Shown here: positions 11,136 through 22,034 of the stretch, in pieces | Layout of the letters: each line of letters begins with the position of its first letter | Numbering within the stretch: the stretch's first letter is position 1 | From: Mycolicibacterium gadium | GTDB lineage: Bacteria > Actinomycetota > Actinomycetes > Mycobacteriales > Mycobacteriaceae | DNA length: 64,000 nt | Direction: 5' to 3' | Assembly: GCF_010728925.1 (NCBI RefSeq) | Contig: NZ_AP022608.1 | Span: 1,240,001-1,304,000, forward strand | Notes under the pieces: generated by a model | The model's input: the letters and a program-made list of their open reading frames with translations, nothing else | What the model was told of the DNA's origin: nothing | Databases searched by the model: none | Position numbers and translations under genes: made by a program

Positions 11136-13085
11136 ATGCGGTTTTCGGCGCTGACCAAGGTGATTGCCCCGCTGACCGGCGTCGTCGTGGTGCTTGCCGG
11201 ATGTGCGGCCGACGAGAACGCGGAGCCCGACGCCGCCGGACCGTGCGCAATCGTCGCCAACGGCACCCCGGCGCCCAAGGCCCCGGCCAGCTCGACCGTC
11301 ACCACGTCCCGAAATATCTCCACCAATCCCGCAGTCGCGACCGGATACCGAAAGGACATGACCGCCGTCCGGACCAGCACCTACTCCGTGGCCACCGCCA
11401 ATCCGCTCTCCACCCAAGCCGCATGTGAGGTTCTTCGCGACGGTGGCACGGCCGCCGACGCGCTGGTCGCCGCGCAGGCGGTGCTCGGTCTGGTCGAGCC
11501 GCAGTCGTCCGGCCTCGGCGGCGGCGGCTTCCTGCTGTACTACGACGCGGCGGCGGATTCGGTCCAGGCCTACGACGGCCGAGAGGTCGCACCGGCGGCG
11601 GCAACGGAGAACTACCTGCGCTGGATCTCCGACACCGACCGCACCGAACCCAAGCCCGATACCCGCGCATCCGGCCGTTCGATCGGGGTGCCTGGCATTG
11701 TGCTGCTTATGCAGGAGGTGCACGCCGAGCACGGGAAGACCGGTTGGCGCGACTTGTTCAGCCCTGCGGTCACCCTCGCCGACGACGGCTTCAAGATCAG
11801 CACGCGAATGGCGGCCGCCATCGCCGGCGCTGCCTCGCAACTGAAATTGGATCCGCAGGCGGCCGAATACTTCCTGAACCCTGACGGCAGCGCGAAGTCC
11901 GAAGGGACAGTCCTGACCAATCCCGCCTACGCAAAGACGTTGGGGGTCATCGCATCTGATCCGCAATCGTTTTACACCGGTGCGATCGCCGGCGATATCG
12001 CCGACGCGGTGGCCGACATCTCGGGCGGGCGCACCCCAGGCATGATGACCCGCGAAGACCTTGCCGGATACGCCGTCAAAATGCGCGAGGCGCTGTGTTC
12101 GCCATACCGCGGCAAGGTGATCTGCGGCATGCCGCCTCCCTCGTCCGGGGGCATCGCAGTCGCCTCCACGCTGGGCATCCTCGAACACTTCGCCATGGCG
12201 GGCCATAAGCCCACGGACATCGACCTCAACGGGGGCAGACCATCCGTGATGGGCGTCCACCTGATCTCCGAGGCGGAGCGGCTGGCCTACGCCGACCGGG
12301 ACAAGTACGTGGCCGACACCGATTTCGTTCCGCTGCCCGGTGGCACGCCCAATACCTTGATCAACACTGACTACCTCGCGGGCCGCGCGGCACTGATCTC
12401 CGAGCAACGTTCGATGGGCACGGCGAAACCGGGAGAATTCGGCCCGCCGACGACCCCGGTGCCGCCGCCCCCGGAGCACGGAACAAGTCAGATCAGCATC
12501 ATCGACGCGCGCGGAAACGCCGCATCGATGACCACGACGATCGAGTCGTCATTCGGCTCGTTCCACATGGTGGACGGCTTCATCCTCAACAACCAACTCA
12601 CCGACTTCTCGGCCGAACCCACCGGACCCGACGGCGCTCCGGTCGCCAACCGAATCCAGCCCGGTAAGCGGCCGCGCAGCTCGATGGGACCCACGTTGGT
12701 CTTCGACGCGGCAGATCAGCCCGGAACGAGGGGTCCGCTATACGCGACGCTCGGATCGCCGGGCGGCTCGGTCATCATCCAGTTTGTGGTGAAAACCATT
12801 GTGGGAATGGTGGATTGGGGCCTGGACCCGCAGCAGGCGGTGTCCATGGTCGACTTCGGCGCGGCCAATACTCCGAAGACCAATGTCGGCGGTGAGCATC
12901 CCGTCATCGACACATCCGATAACGGCGACCACGACCCGCTCGTGGTCGGTCTGCGCAAACTCGGACATCAGGTCGACCTGGCCGATCAGACGAGCGGATT
13001 GTCCGCGATCATCCGCTACAACGACGGTTTCATTGGTGGCGCTGATCCTCGCCGTGAGGGGCTGGTGATGGGCGACACCAGATGA
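11136..13085 (+). CDS. ggtB: Gamma-glutamyltransferase, lipoprotein
   Basis: Cleaves and transfers the gamma-glutamyl group of glutathione-like peptides. The 649-residue protein starts [20 protein letters not shown] and has a lipobox ending AGC, with Cys23 as the acylated residue, so it should be anchored outside the cell membrane. The Ntn-hydrolase core is intact: the autoprocessing and nucleophile Thr450 in [11 protein letters not shown], plus [12 protein letters not shown] and [11 protein letters not shown] chose the ATG at 11136 rather than 11118 because it gives a compact lipoprotein signal and follows a TACCGT hexamer by six bases. Its stop overlaps the next gene by four bases. Confidence 0.92.
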   Translation: MRFSALTKVIAPLTGVVVVLAGCAADENAEPDAAGPCAIVANGTPAPKAPASSTVTTSRNISTNPAVATGYRKDMTAVRTSTYSVATANPLSTQAACEVLRDGGTAADALVAAQAVLGLVEPQSSGLGGGGFLLYYDAAADSVQAYDGREVAPAAATENYLRWISDTDRTEPKPDTRASGRSIGVPGIVLLMQEVHAEHGKTGWRDLFSPAVTLADDGFKISTRMAAAIAGAASQLKLDPQAAEYFLNPDGSAKSEGTVLTNPAYAKTLGVIASDPQSFYTGAIAGDIADAVADISGGRTPGMMTREDLAGYAVKMREALCSPYRGKVICGMPPPSSGGIAVASTLGILEHFAMAGHKPTDIDLNGGRPSVMGVHLISEAERLAYADRDKYVADTDFVPLPGGTPNTLINTDYLAGRAALISEQRSMGTAKPGEFGPPTTPVPPPPEHGTSQISIIDARGNAASMTTTIESSFGSFHMVDGFILNNQLTDFSAEPTGPDGAPVANRIQPGKRPRSSMGPTLVFDAADQPGTRGPLYATLGSPGGSVIIQFVVKTIVGMVDWGLDPQQAVSMVDFGAANTPKTNVGGEHPVIDTSDNGDHDPLVVGLRKLGHQVDLADQTSGLSAIIRYNDGFIGGADPRREGLVMGDTR

Positions 13086-13538
13086 CCGCCAAGGTCATCC
13101 GTTTCGCCGAGTCCGATTGGAGGGTCTTCGCCGCGATCCGGTTGCGGGCCCTGACCGACGCGCTCGGAGAGCAGGATCCGCAATACCAAAAGGAAGCCGG
13201 GTTCACCGCAGCGCAGTGGCGGCGACGGCTACGCAACCACGCGCAATTCGCGACGCTCGTCGACGGTCGCCCAGTCGGGTTGATCGCCGCACAGCAGGAG
13301 AATACGGACTCGGTGTATCTCTATTCGCTGTGGTTGGACCCGATCGTCCGTGGTCGGGGCCTGGCACGCCCGCTGGTGGCCGCAGCGGTGGACTGGGCGC
13401 GCAACGAAGGCGTCCAGACCATCACGCTGCGGGTCGCATCCGGCAATCTGGCGGCGCGCGCCGTTTACGAGAGCCTGGGTTTCAGGTTTGTCGCCGCGTC
13501 CGACAACGCCACAGCCCGAGACGAAGTCGCGATGACGC

Positions 13539-13552
<14 letters not shown>
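13082..13552 (+). CDS. GNAT-family N-acetyltransferase
   Basis: A 156-residue acetyl-CoA-dependent N-acyltransferase. The GNAT fold is visible from the N-terminal strand and helix (RFAESDWRVFAAIRLRAL), the central strands VYLYSLWLDPIVRGRGLARPLV (the acetyl-CoA pyrophosphate loop R-G-R-G-L-A) and the C-terminal NLAARAVYESLGFRFV. The substrate is unknown. It starts inside the ggtB stop (ATGA), so the two are translationally coupled. Its 3' end overlaps the convergent PH-like gene by 14 bases. Confidence 0.9.
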
Positions 13553-14488
<936 letters not shown>

Positions 14489-14492
14489 CTAC

Positions 14493-15824
14493 TCACAGCG
14501 CTCCGCCGAGATCGCGCTCGGGTGCGGTGCGGTCACGATCACCCAGCAGGTACACACCCTCTTCGTACGAGTCCATGGTCACGGCCTCGTGGTACTCATC
14601 CAAACCGATGAGGTCGTGGCCCATCCGGTCGCGTTTGGTCATCAAATAGCGGATGTTCTCCGCGTTGGCGCGAACCGGCAGCGGAACACGCTCGATGATG
14701 TGCAGCCCGTAGCCGTCGAGGCCGACACGCTTGGCCGGGTTGTTGGTCAGCAGCCGCATTGACCGGACCCCGAGATCGACGAGGATCTGAGCACCGATGC
14801 CGTAGTCGCGCGCGTCGGCAGGCAGGCCGAGTTTCAGGTTGGCGTCGACGGTGTCCTCGCCGGCGTCCTGCAGCTGGTAGGCCTGCAGCTTGTGCATCAG
14901 GCCGATGCCGCGGCCTTCGTGACCGCGCATGTACAGCACGATGCCGCGACCTTCGCGGGCCACCATCGCCAGCGCGGCGTCCAGCTGCGGACCGCAATCG
15001 CAGCGTCGGGACCCGAACACGTCACCGGTGAGACATTCCGAGTGCACCCGAACGAGCACATCGTGCCCGTCACCATGCGGTCCCGCGATGTCGCCGCGCA
15101 CCAGCGCCACGTGCTCGACATCTTCGTAGATGCTGCTGTATCCGACCGCACGGAACTCGCCGTGCCGTGTCGGGATGCGCGCCTCGGCGATGCGCTCGAT
15201 GTGCTTCTCGTGCTTGCGACGCCACTCGATGAGGTCGGCGATCGAGATGAGCGCCAAGTCGTGCTCGTCGGCGAAGACCCTCAGCTCATCGGTCTGCGCC
15301 ATGGCACCTTCGTCCTTTTGGCTGACGATCTCGCAGATCGCCCCGGCGGGCTGCAGACCGGCGAGCCTGGCCAGGTCGACCGCGGCCTCGGTGTGACCCG
15401 GACGGCGCAGCACGCCACCGTCTTTCGCGCGCAGCGGCACGACGTGGCCGGGGCGGGTGAAGTCGTCGGCGATGCTGGTGGGGTCGGCGAGCAACCGCAT
15501 GGTGGTCGCGCGGTCCGAAGCCGAAATACCGGTTCCGACACCCTTTTTCGCGTCGACGGTCACGGTGTACGCGGTGCCGTGCTTGTCCTGATTGACCGCG
15601 AACATGGGCAGCAGGCCCAGCTTGTCGCAGACCGCGCCGTCGAGCGGGACGCACAAATAGCCGGAGGTGTAGCGCACCATGAAGGCCACCAGCTCGGGAG
15701 TCGCCTTCTCGGCGGCGAAAATCAGATCGCCTTCATTCTCGCGATCCTCGTCGTCGATGACCACCACGGCCTTACCCGCGGCGATGTCGGCGACCGCCCG
15801 CTCCACGGTGTCAAGCCTCGTCAC
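14493..15824 (-). CDS. ribBA: Bifunctional 3,4-dihydroxy-2-butanone 4-phosphate synthase / GTP cyclohydrolase II
   Basis: Makes the two precursors of riboflavin, from ribulose 5-phosphate and from GTP. The N-terminal RibB domain carries [19 protein letters not shown], the [14 protein letters not shown] loop and [10 protein letters not shown]. The C-terminal RibA domain carries the zinc-cysteine motif [17 protein letters not shown], the [11 protein letters not shown] loop and [14 protein letters not shown]. The start is GTG at 15824 ([19 protein letters not shown]), matching the family; a GTG three bases upstream is equally possible. The long upstream frame to 16601 runs through ribE and is spurious. 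443 residues, with a C-terminal tail about 15 residues longer than in M. tuberculosis. Confidence 0.95.
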   Translation of the reverse strand: MTRLDTVERAVADIAAGKAVVVIDDEDRENEGDLIFAAEKATPELVAFMVRYTSGYLCVPLDGAVCDKLGLLPMFAVNQDKHGTAYTVTVDAKKGVGTGISASDRATTMRLLADPTSIADDFTRPGHVVPLRAKDGGVLRRPGHTEAAVDLARLAGLQPAGAICEIVSQKDEGAMAQTDELRVFADEHDLALISIADLIEWRRKHEKHIERIAEARIPTRHGEFRAVGYSSIYEDVEHVALVRGDIAGPHGDGHDVLVRVHSECLTGDVFGSRRCDCGPQLDAALAMVAREGRGIVLYMRGHEGRGIGLMHKLQAYQLQDAGEDTVDANLKLGLPADARDYGIGAQILVDLGVRSMRLLTNNPAKRVGLDGYGLHIIERVPLPVRANAENIRYLMTKRDRMGHDLIGLDEYHEAVTMDSYEEGVYLLGDRDRTAPERDLGGAL

Positions 15825-15886
15825 CACATCAGTATGAACCACCCAGGCCGAAGTCTTATTCTCGCGCCCCTGACCTGGGTTTTCGG

Positions 15887-16507
15887 TCAATCTCCCGAGC
15901 CGTCGATCAGGCCGTCTTTGGCATCCAGCAGCCGCTCGACATACTTGGCGATGATGTCGACCTCCAGGTTGACCGAGGTGCCGACGCCGGCCCGTCCCAA
16001 CGTCGTCAGCTCGAGCGTGGTGGGAATGAGCGAGATCTCGAACCAGTCGTGTCCGACGGCGGAGACCGTCAGCGACACACCGTCGACGGTGATGGAGCCC
16101 TTCTCGACCACATATCTGCTGAGGGCCATCGGCAGCGCGATCCGCACGACCTCCCAATGCTGCGCGGGTGTACGCGCGATGACGTGACCCGTTCCGTCGA
16201 CGTGGCCCTGCACGATATGACCCCCGAGGCGGCTGTTGACCGCCGCCGCGCGCTCCAGATTCACCCGGCTCCCCACGCCGACACCGCGCAGGCTGGATCT
16301 GGCCAGCGTCTCGCCCATGACATCGGCAGTGAACGCACCGTCGGAACGCACCTCGACGACGGTGAGGCACACGCCGTTCACCGCAATCGAGTCGCCGTGC
16401 CCGGCGTCCGAGGTCACGATGGGCCCGCGGATGGCGAACCTGGCGAAGTCGCCCAGGTCTTCCTTGCCGACGATTTCGCCCATTTCTTCGACGATTCCGG
16501 TGAACAC
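15887..16507 (-). CDS. ribE: Riboflavin synthase alpha chain
   Basis: Dismutates two lumazine molecules to riboflavin and the ribityl pyrimidine. The 206-residue protein shows the two-fold internal repeat of the family: [10 protein letters not shown] with [13 protein letters not shown] and [11 protein letters not shown] in the first half, and [16 protein letters not shown] with [14 protein letters not shown] in the second. First gene of ribE-ribBA-ribH. The GTG start lies six bases after TAGTCT, so no leader is available for an FMN riboswitch. Confidence 0.96.
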   Translation of the reverse strand: MFTGIVEEMGEIVGKEDLGDFARFAIRGPIVTSDAGHGDSIAVNGVCLTVVEVRSDGAFTADVMGETLARSSLRGVGVGSRVNLERAAAVNSRLGGHIVQGHVDGTGHVIARTPAQHWEVVRIALPMALSRYVVEKGSITVDGVSLTVSAVGHDWFEISLIPTTLELTTLGRAGVGTSVNLEVDIIAKYVERLLDAKDGLIDGSGD

Positions 16508-16513
16508 GCCGCC

Positions 16514-16519
16514 AGACTA
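16514..16519 (-). promoter_or_regulatory. Putative leaderless -10 hexamer of ribE (TAGTCT)
   Basis: TAGTCT matches TANNNT and ends six bases before the ribE GTG. The riboflavin operon would start without a leader RNA. Confidence 0.5.
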
Positions 16520-16605
16520 ATCCCCCGTTGAAGAAAGTCCAGCTCATCGGCCACTTCTGAGCTCCCGCGCGCGCCCGGCCCCCGTCTGCTGGTGAGCCCA
16601 CCCAC

Positions 16606-16611
16606 TACGAT
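16606..16611 (+). promoter_or_regulatory. Putative leaderless -10 hexamer of lprG (TACGAT)
   Basis: TACGAT matches TANNNT and ends six bases before the lprG ATG at 16618. No Shine-Dalgarno sequence is visible in between. Confidence 0.55.
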
Positions 16612-16617
16612 GCACTC

Positions 16618-17310
16618 ATGCCGACCCGCCTCTTGGCGATCTTCGCCGCGCTATTTACTTCCGTCGCTCTGCTCGCAGGGTGCTCAAGCTCCGAGGACAA
16701 CTCGAACCTGCCCGACGCCGCGACGCTGCTGCAGCAGTCCGCCGAGACCACCAAGAGCCAGACGAGCGCTCATCTTCTACTCACCGTGCAGGGCGAGATC
16801 GCGGCCCTCCCGATCGAGTCGCTTGAAGGCGATCTGACCCTCAAGCCCGCCGTCGCCGCGGAGGGCAAGGCCAACCTTTCGTTCCTGGGCACCCGCCTCG
16901 AGGGCGTCGGCTTCGTCGTCGTCGACGGCACCTTGTATGCCGCCATCACGGCAGGCACCTACCAGGACTTCGGGCCCGCCGCCGATGTATACGACGTGTC
17001 GGCGCTCCTGTCTCCCGAGAAGGGTGTGGGCAACGTCATATCCAATTTCTCCGATCCCAAGGCCGAGGGCCGCGAGACCATCAACGGCGTCAAGACGGTT
17101 CGTGTGACCGGAAAGATCAGCGTCGACGCCGTGAACGCGATCGCGCCGCAGCTCGCGGTGACCGAGCCAATCCCCGGCACGGCATGGATCGCCGAAGAAG
17201 GCGACCACGAACTGGTTCAGGTCAAAATGGAGCCCGCCCAGGGCCAATCCGTCACGATCACGATCTCTGACTGGGGCAAGCCGGTCACCGTCAACAAGCC
17301 GACGGTCTGA
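16618..17310 (+). CDS. lprG: Lipoprotein LprG, triacylglycerol/lipoglycan carrier
   Basis: LprG carries triacylated glycolipids and triacylglycerol between the inner membrane and the mycobacterial outer envelope, together with the P55 exporter. The 230-residue protein has a signal peptide with lipobox LLAGC (Cys22) followed by the LppX/LprAFG fold: the conserved segment [20 protein letters not shown], then [23 protein letters not shown], and the C-terminal [15 protein letters not shown]. Its TGA overlaps the next ATG by one base, so lprG and P55 are co-translated. Confidence 0.95.
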   Translation: MPTRLLAIFAALFTSVALLAGCSSSEDNSNLPDAATLLQQSAETTKSQTSAHLLLTVQGEIAALPIESLEGDLTLKPAVAAEGKANLSFLGTRLEGVGFVVVDGTLYAAITAGTYQDFGPAADVYDVSALLSPEKGVGNVISNFSDPKAEGRETINGVKTVRVTGKISVDAVNAIAPQLAVTEPIPGTAWIAEEGDHELVQVKMEPAQGQSVTITISDWGKPVTVNKPTV

Positions 17311-19013
17311 TGCAGGCCTCGACCGAAACCGCGCAGCCGGTGACCGCCGGTCGGCGCATCGCGATCAGCGCGGGCAGCCTAGCGGTGCTGCTCGGTGCTC
17401 TCGACACCTATGTCGTGATCACGATCATTCGCGACATCATGAACGATGTCGGCATCGCGGTGAACCAGATCCAGCGGGTGACACCGATCGTCACCGTGTA
17501 CCTGCTCGGCTACATCGCGGCGATGCCGCTGCTGGGCCGGGCATCCGACCGGTTCGGTCGAAAGATGTTGTTGCAGGTCAGCCTTGCCGGTTTCGCCGTC
17601 GGCTCTGTTGTGACGGCGATGTCGACGGATCTCGACATTCTCGTCATCGGGCGGTTGATCCAGGGCATTGCCAGCGGTGCGCTGCTCCCGGTCACGCTGG
17701 CGCTCGCCGCCGACCTGTGGTCGAGCCGCAAACGTGCCGCGGTGCTCGGCGGCGTCGGCGCCGCCCAGGAACTCGGCAGTGTGCTCGGACCCATCTACGG
17801 CATCCTGCTGCTCTGGGCGTTCGGCCATTGGCAGTCGGTGTTCTGGGTCAATGTGCCGCTCGCGCTCGTCGCCATGGTGATGATCCACTTCAGCCTGCCT
17901 GCTCGTCAGAAACCCGAGAATCCCGAGAAGATCGACGTCGTCGGCGGTCTGCTTCTCGCGTTGACCCTGGGCCTGGCGACCTGGGGCCTCTACAACCCCG
18001 CCCCGGACGGCAAAGAGGTATTGCCGCGCAACGGTGTCATTTTGCTCATCGGCGCTCTCATCGCGGCCGTGGCGTTCTTCGTGTGGGAGCGGTTCGCAAA
18101 AACCCGGCTGATCGAGCCCGCAGGCGTGCACTTCCGGCCGTTCCTCGCGGCGCTGGGCGCCTCGCTGGTCGCGGGCGCCGCCCTGATGGTGACGCTCGTC
18201 AACGTCGAGTTGTTCGGTCAGGGAGTGCTCGACAAGGACCAGATCGAGGCCGCCCTGCTGCTGCTGCGGTTCCTTGTCGCGCTGCCGATCGGGGCTCTGC
18301 TCGGCGGCTGGATCGCCACCAAGCTCGGCGACCGGATCGTCGCGTGCGTCGGGCTGTTGATCGCCGCGGGTGGCTACTACCTGGTCTCGGGTTGGCCCGC
18401 GGACGTGCTCTCGGCCCGTCATGACCTCGGCTTCATCTCGCTGCCGATGCTGGACACCGATCTCGCGATCGCCGGCCTGGGGTTGGGTCTGGTGATCGGC
18501 CCGCTGACGTCGGCGACCCTGCGGGTGGTTCCCGCCGCTCAGCACGGCATCGCCTCGGCGGCCGTCGTGGTTGCCCGGATGATCGGCATGCTCATCGGTG
18601 TTGCGGCGCTGTCCGCATGGGGCCTGTACAAGTTCAATCAATACCTGCAGGAGCGCCTCGCGGCGTTGCCGCCCGCGGACGCCGACTCCCCGGGTGGCCT
18701 CATCGTCGCCGCGACCGCCCGAGTCAGCGAGGCATCCCGCCAGGCGTACGTCCTGCAGTACGGCGAAATTTTCAAGATCACGTGTCTGGTGTGCATCGTC
18801 GGGGCCGCCATCGCCCTGCTGATCAGCGGTCGTGACGAGCACGCTGACGAGCCCGAACCCGTCGAAGACGGTCCGCAGCGGGTGCGGGTCGGTTCACCAG
18901 CTGATGACAACCCGACTCAGGCGATCGAGACGCCGACACACCATATTTCGAGGCAGTCTGCGGATGACACGGCCCGCCTGGAACAACCCGGGGGCCATCG
19001 CCGACCCGAGTGA
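17310..19013 (+). CDS. P55-type major facilitator exporter partnered with LprG
   Basis: A 567-residue 14-helix MFS protein (DHA2-like). Seen: motif A-like [14 protein letters not shown] in loop 2-3, [15 protein letters not shown] in helix 1, the [21 protein letters not shown] segment of helix 4, the motif C-like helix [15 protein letters not shown], and about 70 hydrophilic C-terminal residues. In mycobacteria the lprG-p55 pair exports triacylglycerides and affects drug tolerance and envelope permeability. The ATG shares its A with the lprG stop, consistent with strict coupling. No residue looks out of place for the family. Confidence 0.93.
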   Translation: MQASTETAQPVTAGRRIAISAGSLAVLLGALDTYVVITIIRDIMNDVGIAVNQIQRVTPIVTVYLLGYIAAMPLLGRASDRFGRKMLLQVSLAGFAVGSVVTAMSTDLDILVIGRLIQGIASGALLPVTLALAADLWSSRKRAAVLGGVGAAQELGSVLGPIYGILLLWAFGHWQSVFWVNVPLALVAMVMIHFSLPARQKPENPEKIDVVGGLLLALTLGLATWGLYNPAPDGKEVLPRNGVILLIGALIAAVAFFVWERFAKTRLIEPAGVHFRPFLAALGASLVAGAALMVTLVNVELFGQGVLDKDQIEAALLLLRFLVALPIGALLGGWIATKLGDRIVACVGLLIAAGGYYLVSGWPADVLSARHDLGFISLPMLDTDLAIAGLGLGLVIGPLTSATLRVVPAAQHGIASAAVVVARMIGMLIGVAALSAWGLYKFNQYLQERLAALPPADADSPGGLIVAATARVSEASRQAYVLQYGEIFKITCLVCIVGAAIALLISGRDEHADEPEPVEDGPQRVRVGSPADDNPTQAIETPTHHISRQSADDTARLEQPGGHRRPE

Positions 19014-19020
19014 ATCCGGG

Positions 19021-19173
19021 TCAACAGCGCTCGAGTCCCCTGCCCATCAGGGTGTGCTCGGGCAGTGAATGGGGCTCATCGCCCGACAGACCCCTGATCG
19101 CGTCCCGGATCAACGTCTTGAGGTTTCGGGGATCCATTGGCCGATCACAGAGCCAGTCCTGCAATGCAGTCAT
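19021..19173 (-). CDS. Possible 50-residue small protein, unknown
   Basis: A 50-codon minus-strand frame, too short for routine gene calling, in a 340-base gap between P55 and the PfpI-like gene. It begins MTALQDWLCDRPMDPRNLK and ends with cysteine. A GAAGGA ribosome-binding site lies about 11 bases before the ATG, and roughly three quarters of third positions are G/C. It is charged, with no membrane segment. I do not recognise it, and it could still be a chance frame. Confidence 0.35.
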   Translation of the reverse strand: MTALQDWLCDRPMDPRNLKTLIRDAIRGLSGDEPHSLPEHTLMGRGLERC

Positions 19174-19355
19174 GCTCGTCGTCCTTCGCTCGTGCTCACC
19201 CGCGCAGCTCGTCGGTGAAAGCGCGATATCCGGCAGAAATCACAGCCGAACCAAATTGGCCGACTCTGGTACGAGTGTACCGACCTGAACGGCCCTGTTT
19301 GTTGCTCACCACGCCGGGTATGCGTGAAAAAGCGACGATCAAAGGACAACAATTC

Positions 19356-19919
19356 ATGGCAACTTCACTGAATGGCAAGACTATTGCGTTCCTGGTCGCG
19401 CCCGAAGGCGTTGAGCAGGTCGAACTGACCGAACCGTGGAAGGCGGTTGAAGAGGCAGGCGGGACACCTGAACTCGTGTCGACCGAAGTCGGCAAGGTCC
19501 AAGGCTTCAACCATTTGACGCCGGCCGACACGTTCGAGGCGGACAAGGCTGCTGGCAGCGTGTCCGCGTCCGACTACGCCGCGCTGGTGCTGCCTGGCGG
19601 TGTCGCCAATCCCGACTTTCTACGCACGAACAGCGATGCCGTCGCCTTCGCCAAGGGCTTCTTCGACGAAGGAAAACCCGTCGCGGTCATCTGCCACGGG
19701 CCGTGGACGCTGATCGAGGCCGATGTGGTGCGCGGCCGCACGCTCACCTCATGGCCCAGCGTCAAAACGGACCTCGTCAACGCCGGCGCAAATTGGGTCG
19801 ACGACGAAGTCGTCGAATGCTCGCGCGGCCCAAACACATTGGTTTCGAGTCGCAAACCCGATGACCTGCCCGCCTTCTGCGAGGCGTTGGTCGGGGCTGT
19901 TTCAAAGGTCACATCGTAG
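19356..19919 (+). CDS. PfpI/DJ-1 family protease- or deglycase-like protein
   Basis: A 187-residue class I glutamine amidotransferase-like protein of the PfpI subgroup (family members include deglycases and stress proteins). The nucleophile elbow VICHGPWTL puts the reactive cysteine at residue 113 with histidine next to it, and the conserved acid lies in APEGVEQVEL. RGRTLTSWPSVKTDLVNAGA and WVDDEVV are typical of the group. The start at 19356 follows an AAAGGA site; longer frames back to 19137 lack conserved sequence. Confidence 0.9.
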   Translation: MATSLNGKTIAFLVAPEGVEQVELTEPWKAVEEAGGTPELVSTEVGKVQGFNHLTPADTFEADKAAGSVSASDYAALVLPGGVANPDFLRTNSDAVAFAKGFFDEGKPVAVICHGPWTLIEADVVRGRTLTSWPSVKTDLVNAGANWVDDEVVECSRGPNTLVSSRKPDDLPAFCEALVGAVSKVTS

Positions 19920-19951
19920 CCAAACCCGACCCGCGAACGTGCAACCGTCGG

Positions 19952-19957
19952 TAACGT
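19952..19957 (+). promoter_or_regulatory. Putative leaderless -10 hexamer (TAACGT) of the permease-ATPase operon
   Basis: TAACGT matches TANNNT and ends seven bases before the ATG at 19965. Confidence 0.5.
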
Positions 19958-19964
19958 CGCCAGC

Positions 19965-21014
19965 ATGCTGATGGCCGCGCTGCGCGACATGCAGTGGCGA
20001 CGACGGCGATTCGTCATCGCGATCCTGTCGACCGCGATCATCTTCGCGATGACACTCGTTCTCACCGGTCTGGCCAACGGGTTCCGCGTGGAGGCCGACA
20101 AGACCGTCGATTCTCTCGGCGTCGACCTTTTCATCGTCAAGGCCGGTGCGTCAGGTCCGTTCGTCGGGGCGACGCCGTATGCGCCGGTGGAGCTGCGCAG
20201 GATCGCTAACGCGCCCGGCGTGGAGGCAGCCGCACCCCTCGCCTATGCAGGCGGAACTGCCACGCTCGACGGTTCGACGCGAAATGTGGACATCTTCGGG
20301 GCGCCGGAGAACGGCCCCGGCATGCCAGCGGTCTCAGCGGGCCGACCGCCGTCGACACGGGACGAAGTGGCGGTTTCTTCCACGCTGGGCAAGGGCGTCG
20401 ACGACGAGGTCGAAATCGCCTCGCGGAAGCTGCGCATCGTCGGCATCGTCGAGAACTCCACCGCGCTGGCGAATCTGCCTAACGTGTTCCTCACCACCGA
20501 GGGCGCCCAGCAACTGGTGTACGCGGGCGAACCCCTCGTCGCATCGATCGGTGTGCGCGGCACACTCGAGGAGGCGCCCCCCGGATACCGCGCAATCGAC
20601 CGCGAGGGCGCCGTCGAAGATCTGCTTCGGCCGCTGAAGGTGGCCGTCAATTCGATCACGATCGTGGCCGTTCTGCTGTGGGTGGTCGCCGCGCTCGTAG
20701 TGGGTTCGGTGATCTATCTGTCGGCACTCGAGCGTCTCCGAGACTTCGCGGTGTTCAAGGCGATTGGGGTGCCCACCAAATCCATCGCGGCCGGGCTCGC
20801 GATGCAGGCGGTCATCGTTGCGCTGCTCGCTGCGCTCGTCGGCGCTGGGCTCTCCATGTTGCTAGGACCCTTGTTCCCTATGCAAGTAATCGTGCCCGGC
20901 GAGGCATTCGTCGCGTTGCCTGTCATCGCCATAGTCATCGGGTTGATCGCCAGCGCAACAGGTTTGCACCGGGCGGTCGCCGTGGACCCCGCCCTCGCGT
21001 TCGGAGGTCCCTGA
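19965..21014 (+). CDS. MacB/FtsX-type ABC transporter permease
   Basis: A 349-residue permease with four membrane segments: one near residues 16-37, a long extracytoplasmic domain of about 180 residues, then three more near 225-250, 275-300 and 310-335. This is the MacB/LolC topology, with FtsX-like C-terminal helices and the conserved ERLRDFAVFKAIGVP coupling loop. Substrate unknown; such pairs often handle lipids, lipoproteins or peptides. The ATPase gene starts three bases after its stop. Start 19965 is chosen over a second ATG at 19971 because of the TAACGT spacing. Confidence 0.88.
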   Translation: MLMAALRDMQWRRRRFVIAILSTAIIFAMTLVLTGLANGFRVEADKTVDSLGVDLFIVKAGASGPFVGATPYAPVELRRIANAPGVEAAAPLAYAGGTATLDGSTRNVDIFGAPENGPGMPAVSAGRPPSTRDEVAVSSTLGKGVDDEVEIASRKLRIVGIVENSTALANLPNVFLTTEGAQQLVYAGEPLVASIGVRGTLEEAPPGYRAIDREGAVEDLLRPLKVAVNSITIVAVLLWVVAALVVGSVIYLSALERLRDFAVFKAIGVPTKSIAAGLAMQAVIVALLAALVGAGLSMLLGPLFPMQVIVPGEAFVALPVIAIVIGLIASATGLHRAVAVDPALAFGGP

Positions 21015-21017
21015 CTC

Positions 21018-22034
21018 TTGGGCGATCTCAGCATTCAGGACCTGGTGGTCGAATACGCCAGTGGCGCCGACACCGTCCGCCCCATCGACGGCTTCAATCT
21101 CGATGTGTCCGCCGGTTCGCTGGTGATTCTGATGGGCCCGAGCGGGTGCGGCAAGACGACGCTCCTGTCGTGTCTCGGCGGCATCTTGAAGCCGACTTCG
21201 GGCGCCATCAAGTTTGGCAACGTCGACGTGACATCGCTTGAAGGCCATGAGCTTTCGAATTACCGACGCGAAACCGTAGGCATCGTCTTTCAGGCGTTCA
21301 ACCTCGTGCCCAGTCTCACCGCGCTCGAGAATGTCATGGTGCCGCTCCTCGCGGCGGGCCAACCGCGCCGGGTGGCCCACAAGCGCGCCGGACAACTGCT
21401 TGCGCGCGTCGGCCTGGAGGAGCGGATGTCTCATCGTCCGGGTGATCTCAGCGGGGGCCAACAGCAGCGAGTGGCGGTCGCACGTGCGATAGCTCTCGAT
21501 CCGCCGCTGATACTGGCTGACGAACCCACCGCACACCTGGACTTCATTCAGGTGGAGGAGGTACTGCGGCTCATCCGCGAACTGGCCAGCGGCGACCGGA
21601 TGGTCGTCGTCGCGACCCATGACAGCCGGATTCTGCCGCTGGCCGATCGCGTCGTCGAACTCGTTCCGGATTTCGCGTCGACGGACCGCGCCCCCGACAC
21701 CATCGAGTTGGAGGCCGGCGACGTGCTCTTCGAGCAGGGCACTATGGGCGAACTGATCTACGTCGTCTCCGAGGGTGAGCTCGAGATCGTCCGCGAGTTG
21801 GCCAGCGGTGGTGAGGAATTGCAGAAGCTGGCCAAGCGCGGCGACTACCTCGGCGAGATCGGGCCGGTGTTCCACCTGCCCCGCTCGGCGACGGTGCGGG
21901 CGCGCACCGACGCGACGGTCATCGGCTATACCGTGCGCGCCTTCCGCGAGCGCCTTGGCCTCGGCGGTGTGCGCGATCTGATCGAGCACCGACCGCTGAA
22001 CACCGATCCCGATTCCGAACCTGAAGCCGACTAA
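21018..22034 (+). CDS. ABC transporter ATPase fused to a cyclic-nucleotide-binding-like domain
   Basis: The 338-residue protein has a complete MacB/LolD-type ATPase in residues 1-220: Walker [10 protein letters not shown] at 40-48, Q-loop FQAFN, signature LSGGQQQR at 144-151, Walker B LILADEP and the switch histidine in VVATHD. It is followed by a domain of about 110 residues with the cNMP-binding fold of CAP-family proteins ([20 protein letters not shown], then [20 protein letters not shown], close to the phosphate-binding cassette). The start is TTG, three bases after the permease stop, without a strong ribosome-binding site. The 3' end overlaps convergent ribD by four bases. Confidence 0.9.
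   Translation: MGDLSIQDLVVEYASGADTVRPIDGFNLDVSAGSLVILMGPSGCGKTTLLSCLGGILKPTSGAIKFGNVDVTSLEGHELSNYRRETVGIVFQAFNLVPSLTALENVMVPLLAAGQPRRVAHKRAGQLLARVGLEERMSHRPGDLSGGQQQRVAVARAIALDPPLILADEPTAHLDFIQVEEVLRLIRELASGDRMVVVATHDSRILPLADRVVELVPDFASTDRAPDTIELEAGDVLFEQGTMGELIYVVSEGELEIVRELASGGEELQKLAKRGDYLGEIGPVFHLPRSATVRARTDATVIGYTVRAFRERLGLGGVRDLIEHRPLNTDPDSEPEAD

Noticed and set aside
15825..16601. Upstream extension of the ribBA frame
   Set aside because: It runs out of frame through ribE with Arg/Gly-rich nonsense; the family N-terminus begins at the GTG at 15824.
16508..16617. FMN riboswitch upstream of the riboflavin operon
   Set aside because: Only about 110 bases separate ribE and lprG, the conserved RFN elements are absent, and ribE appears leaderless.
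17379..18842. 487-codon minus-strand frame opposite P55
   Set aside because: Composition is His/Asp/Arg-rich with no motif; it mirrors the membrane-protein codons of P55.
20862..21989. 375-codon minus-strand frame opposite the ABC genes
   Set aside because: Shadow of the ATPase gene; no domain, no ribosome-binding site.
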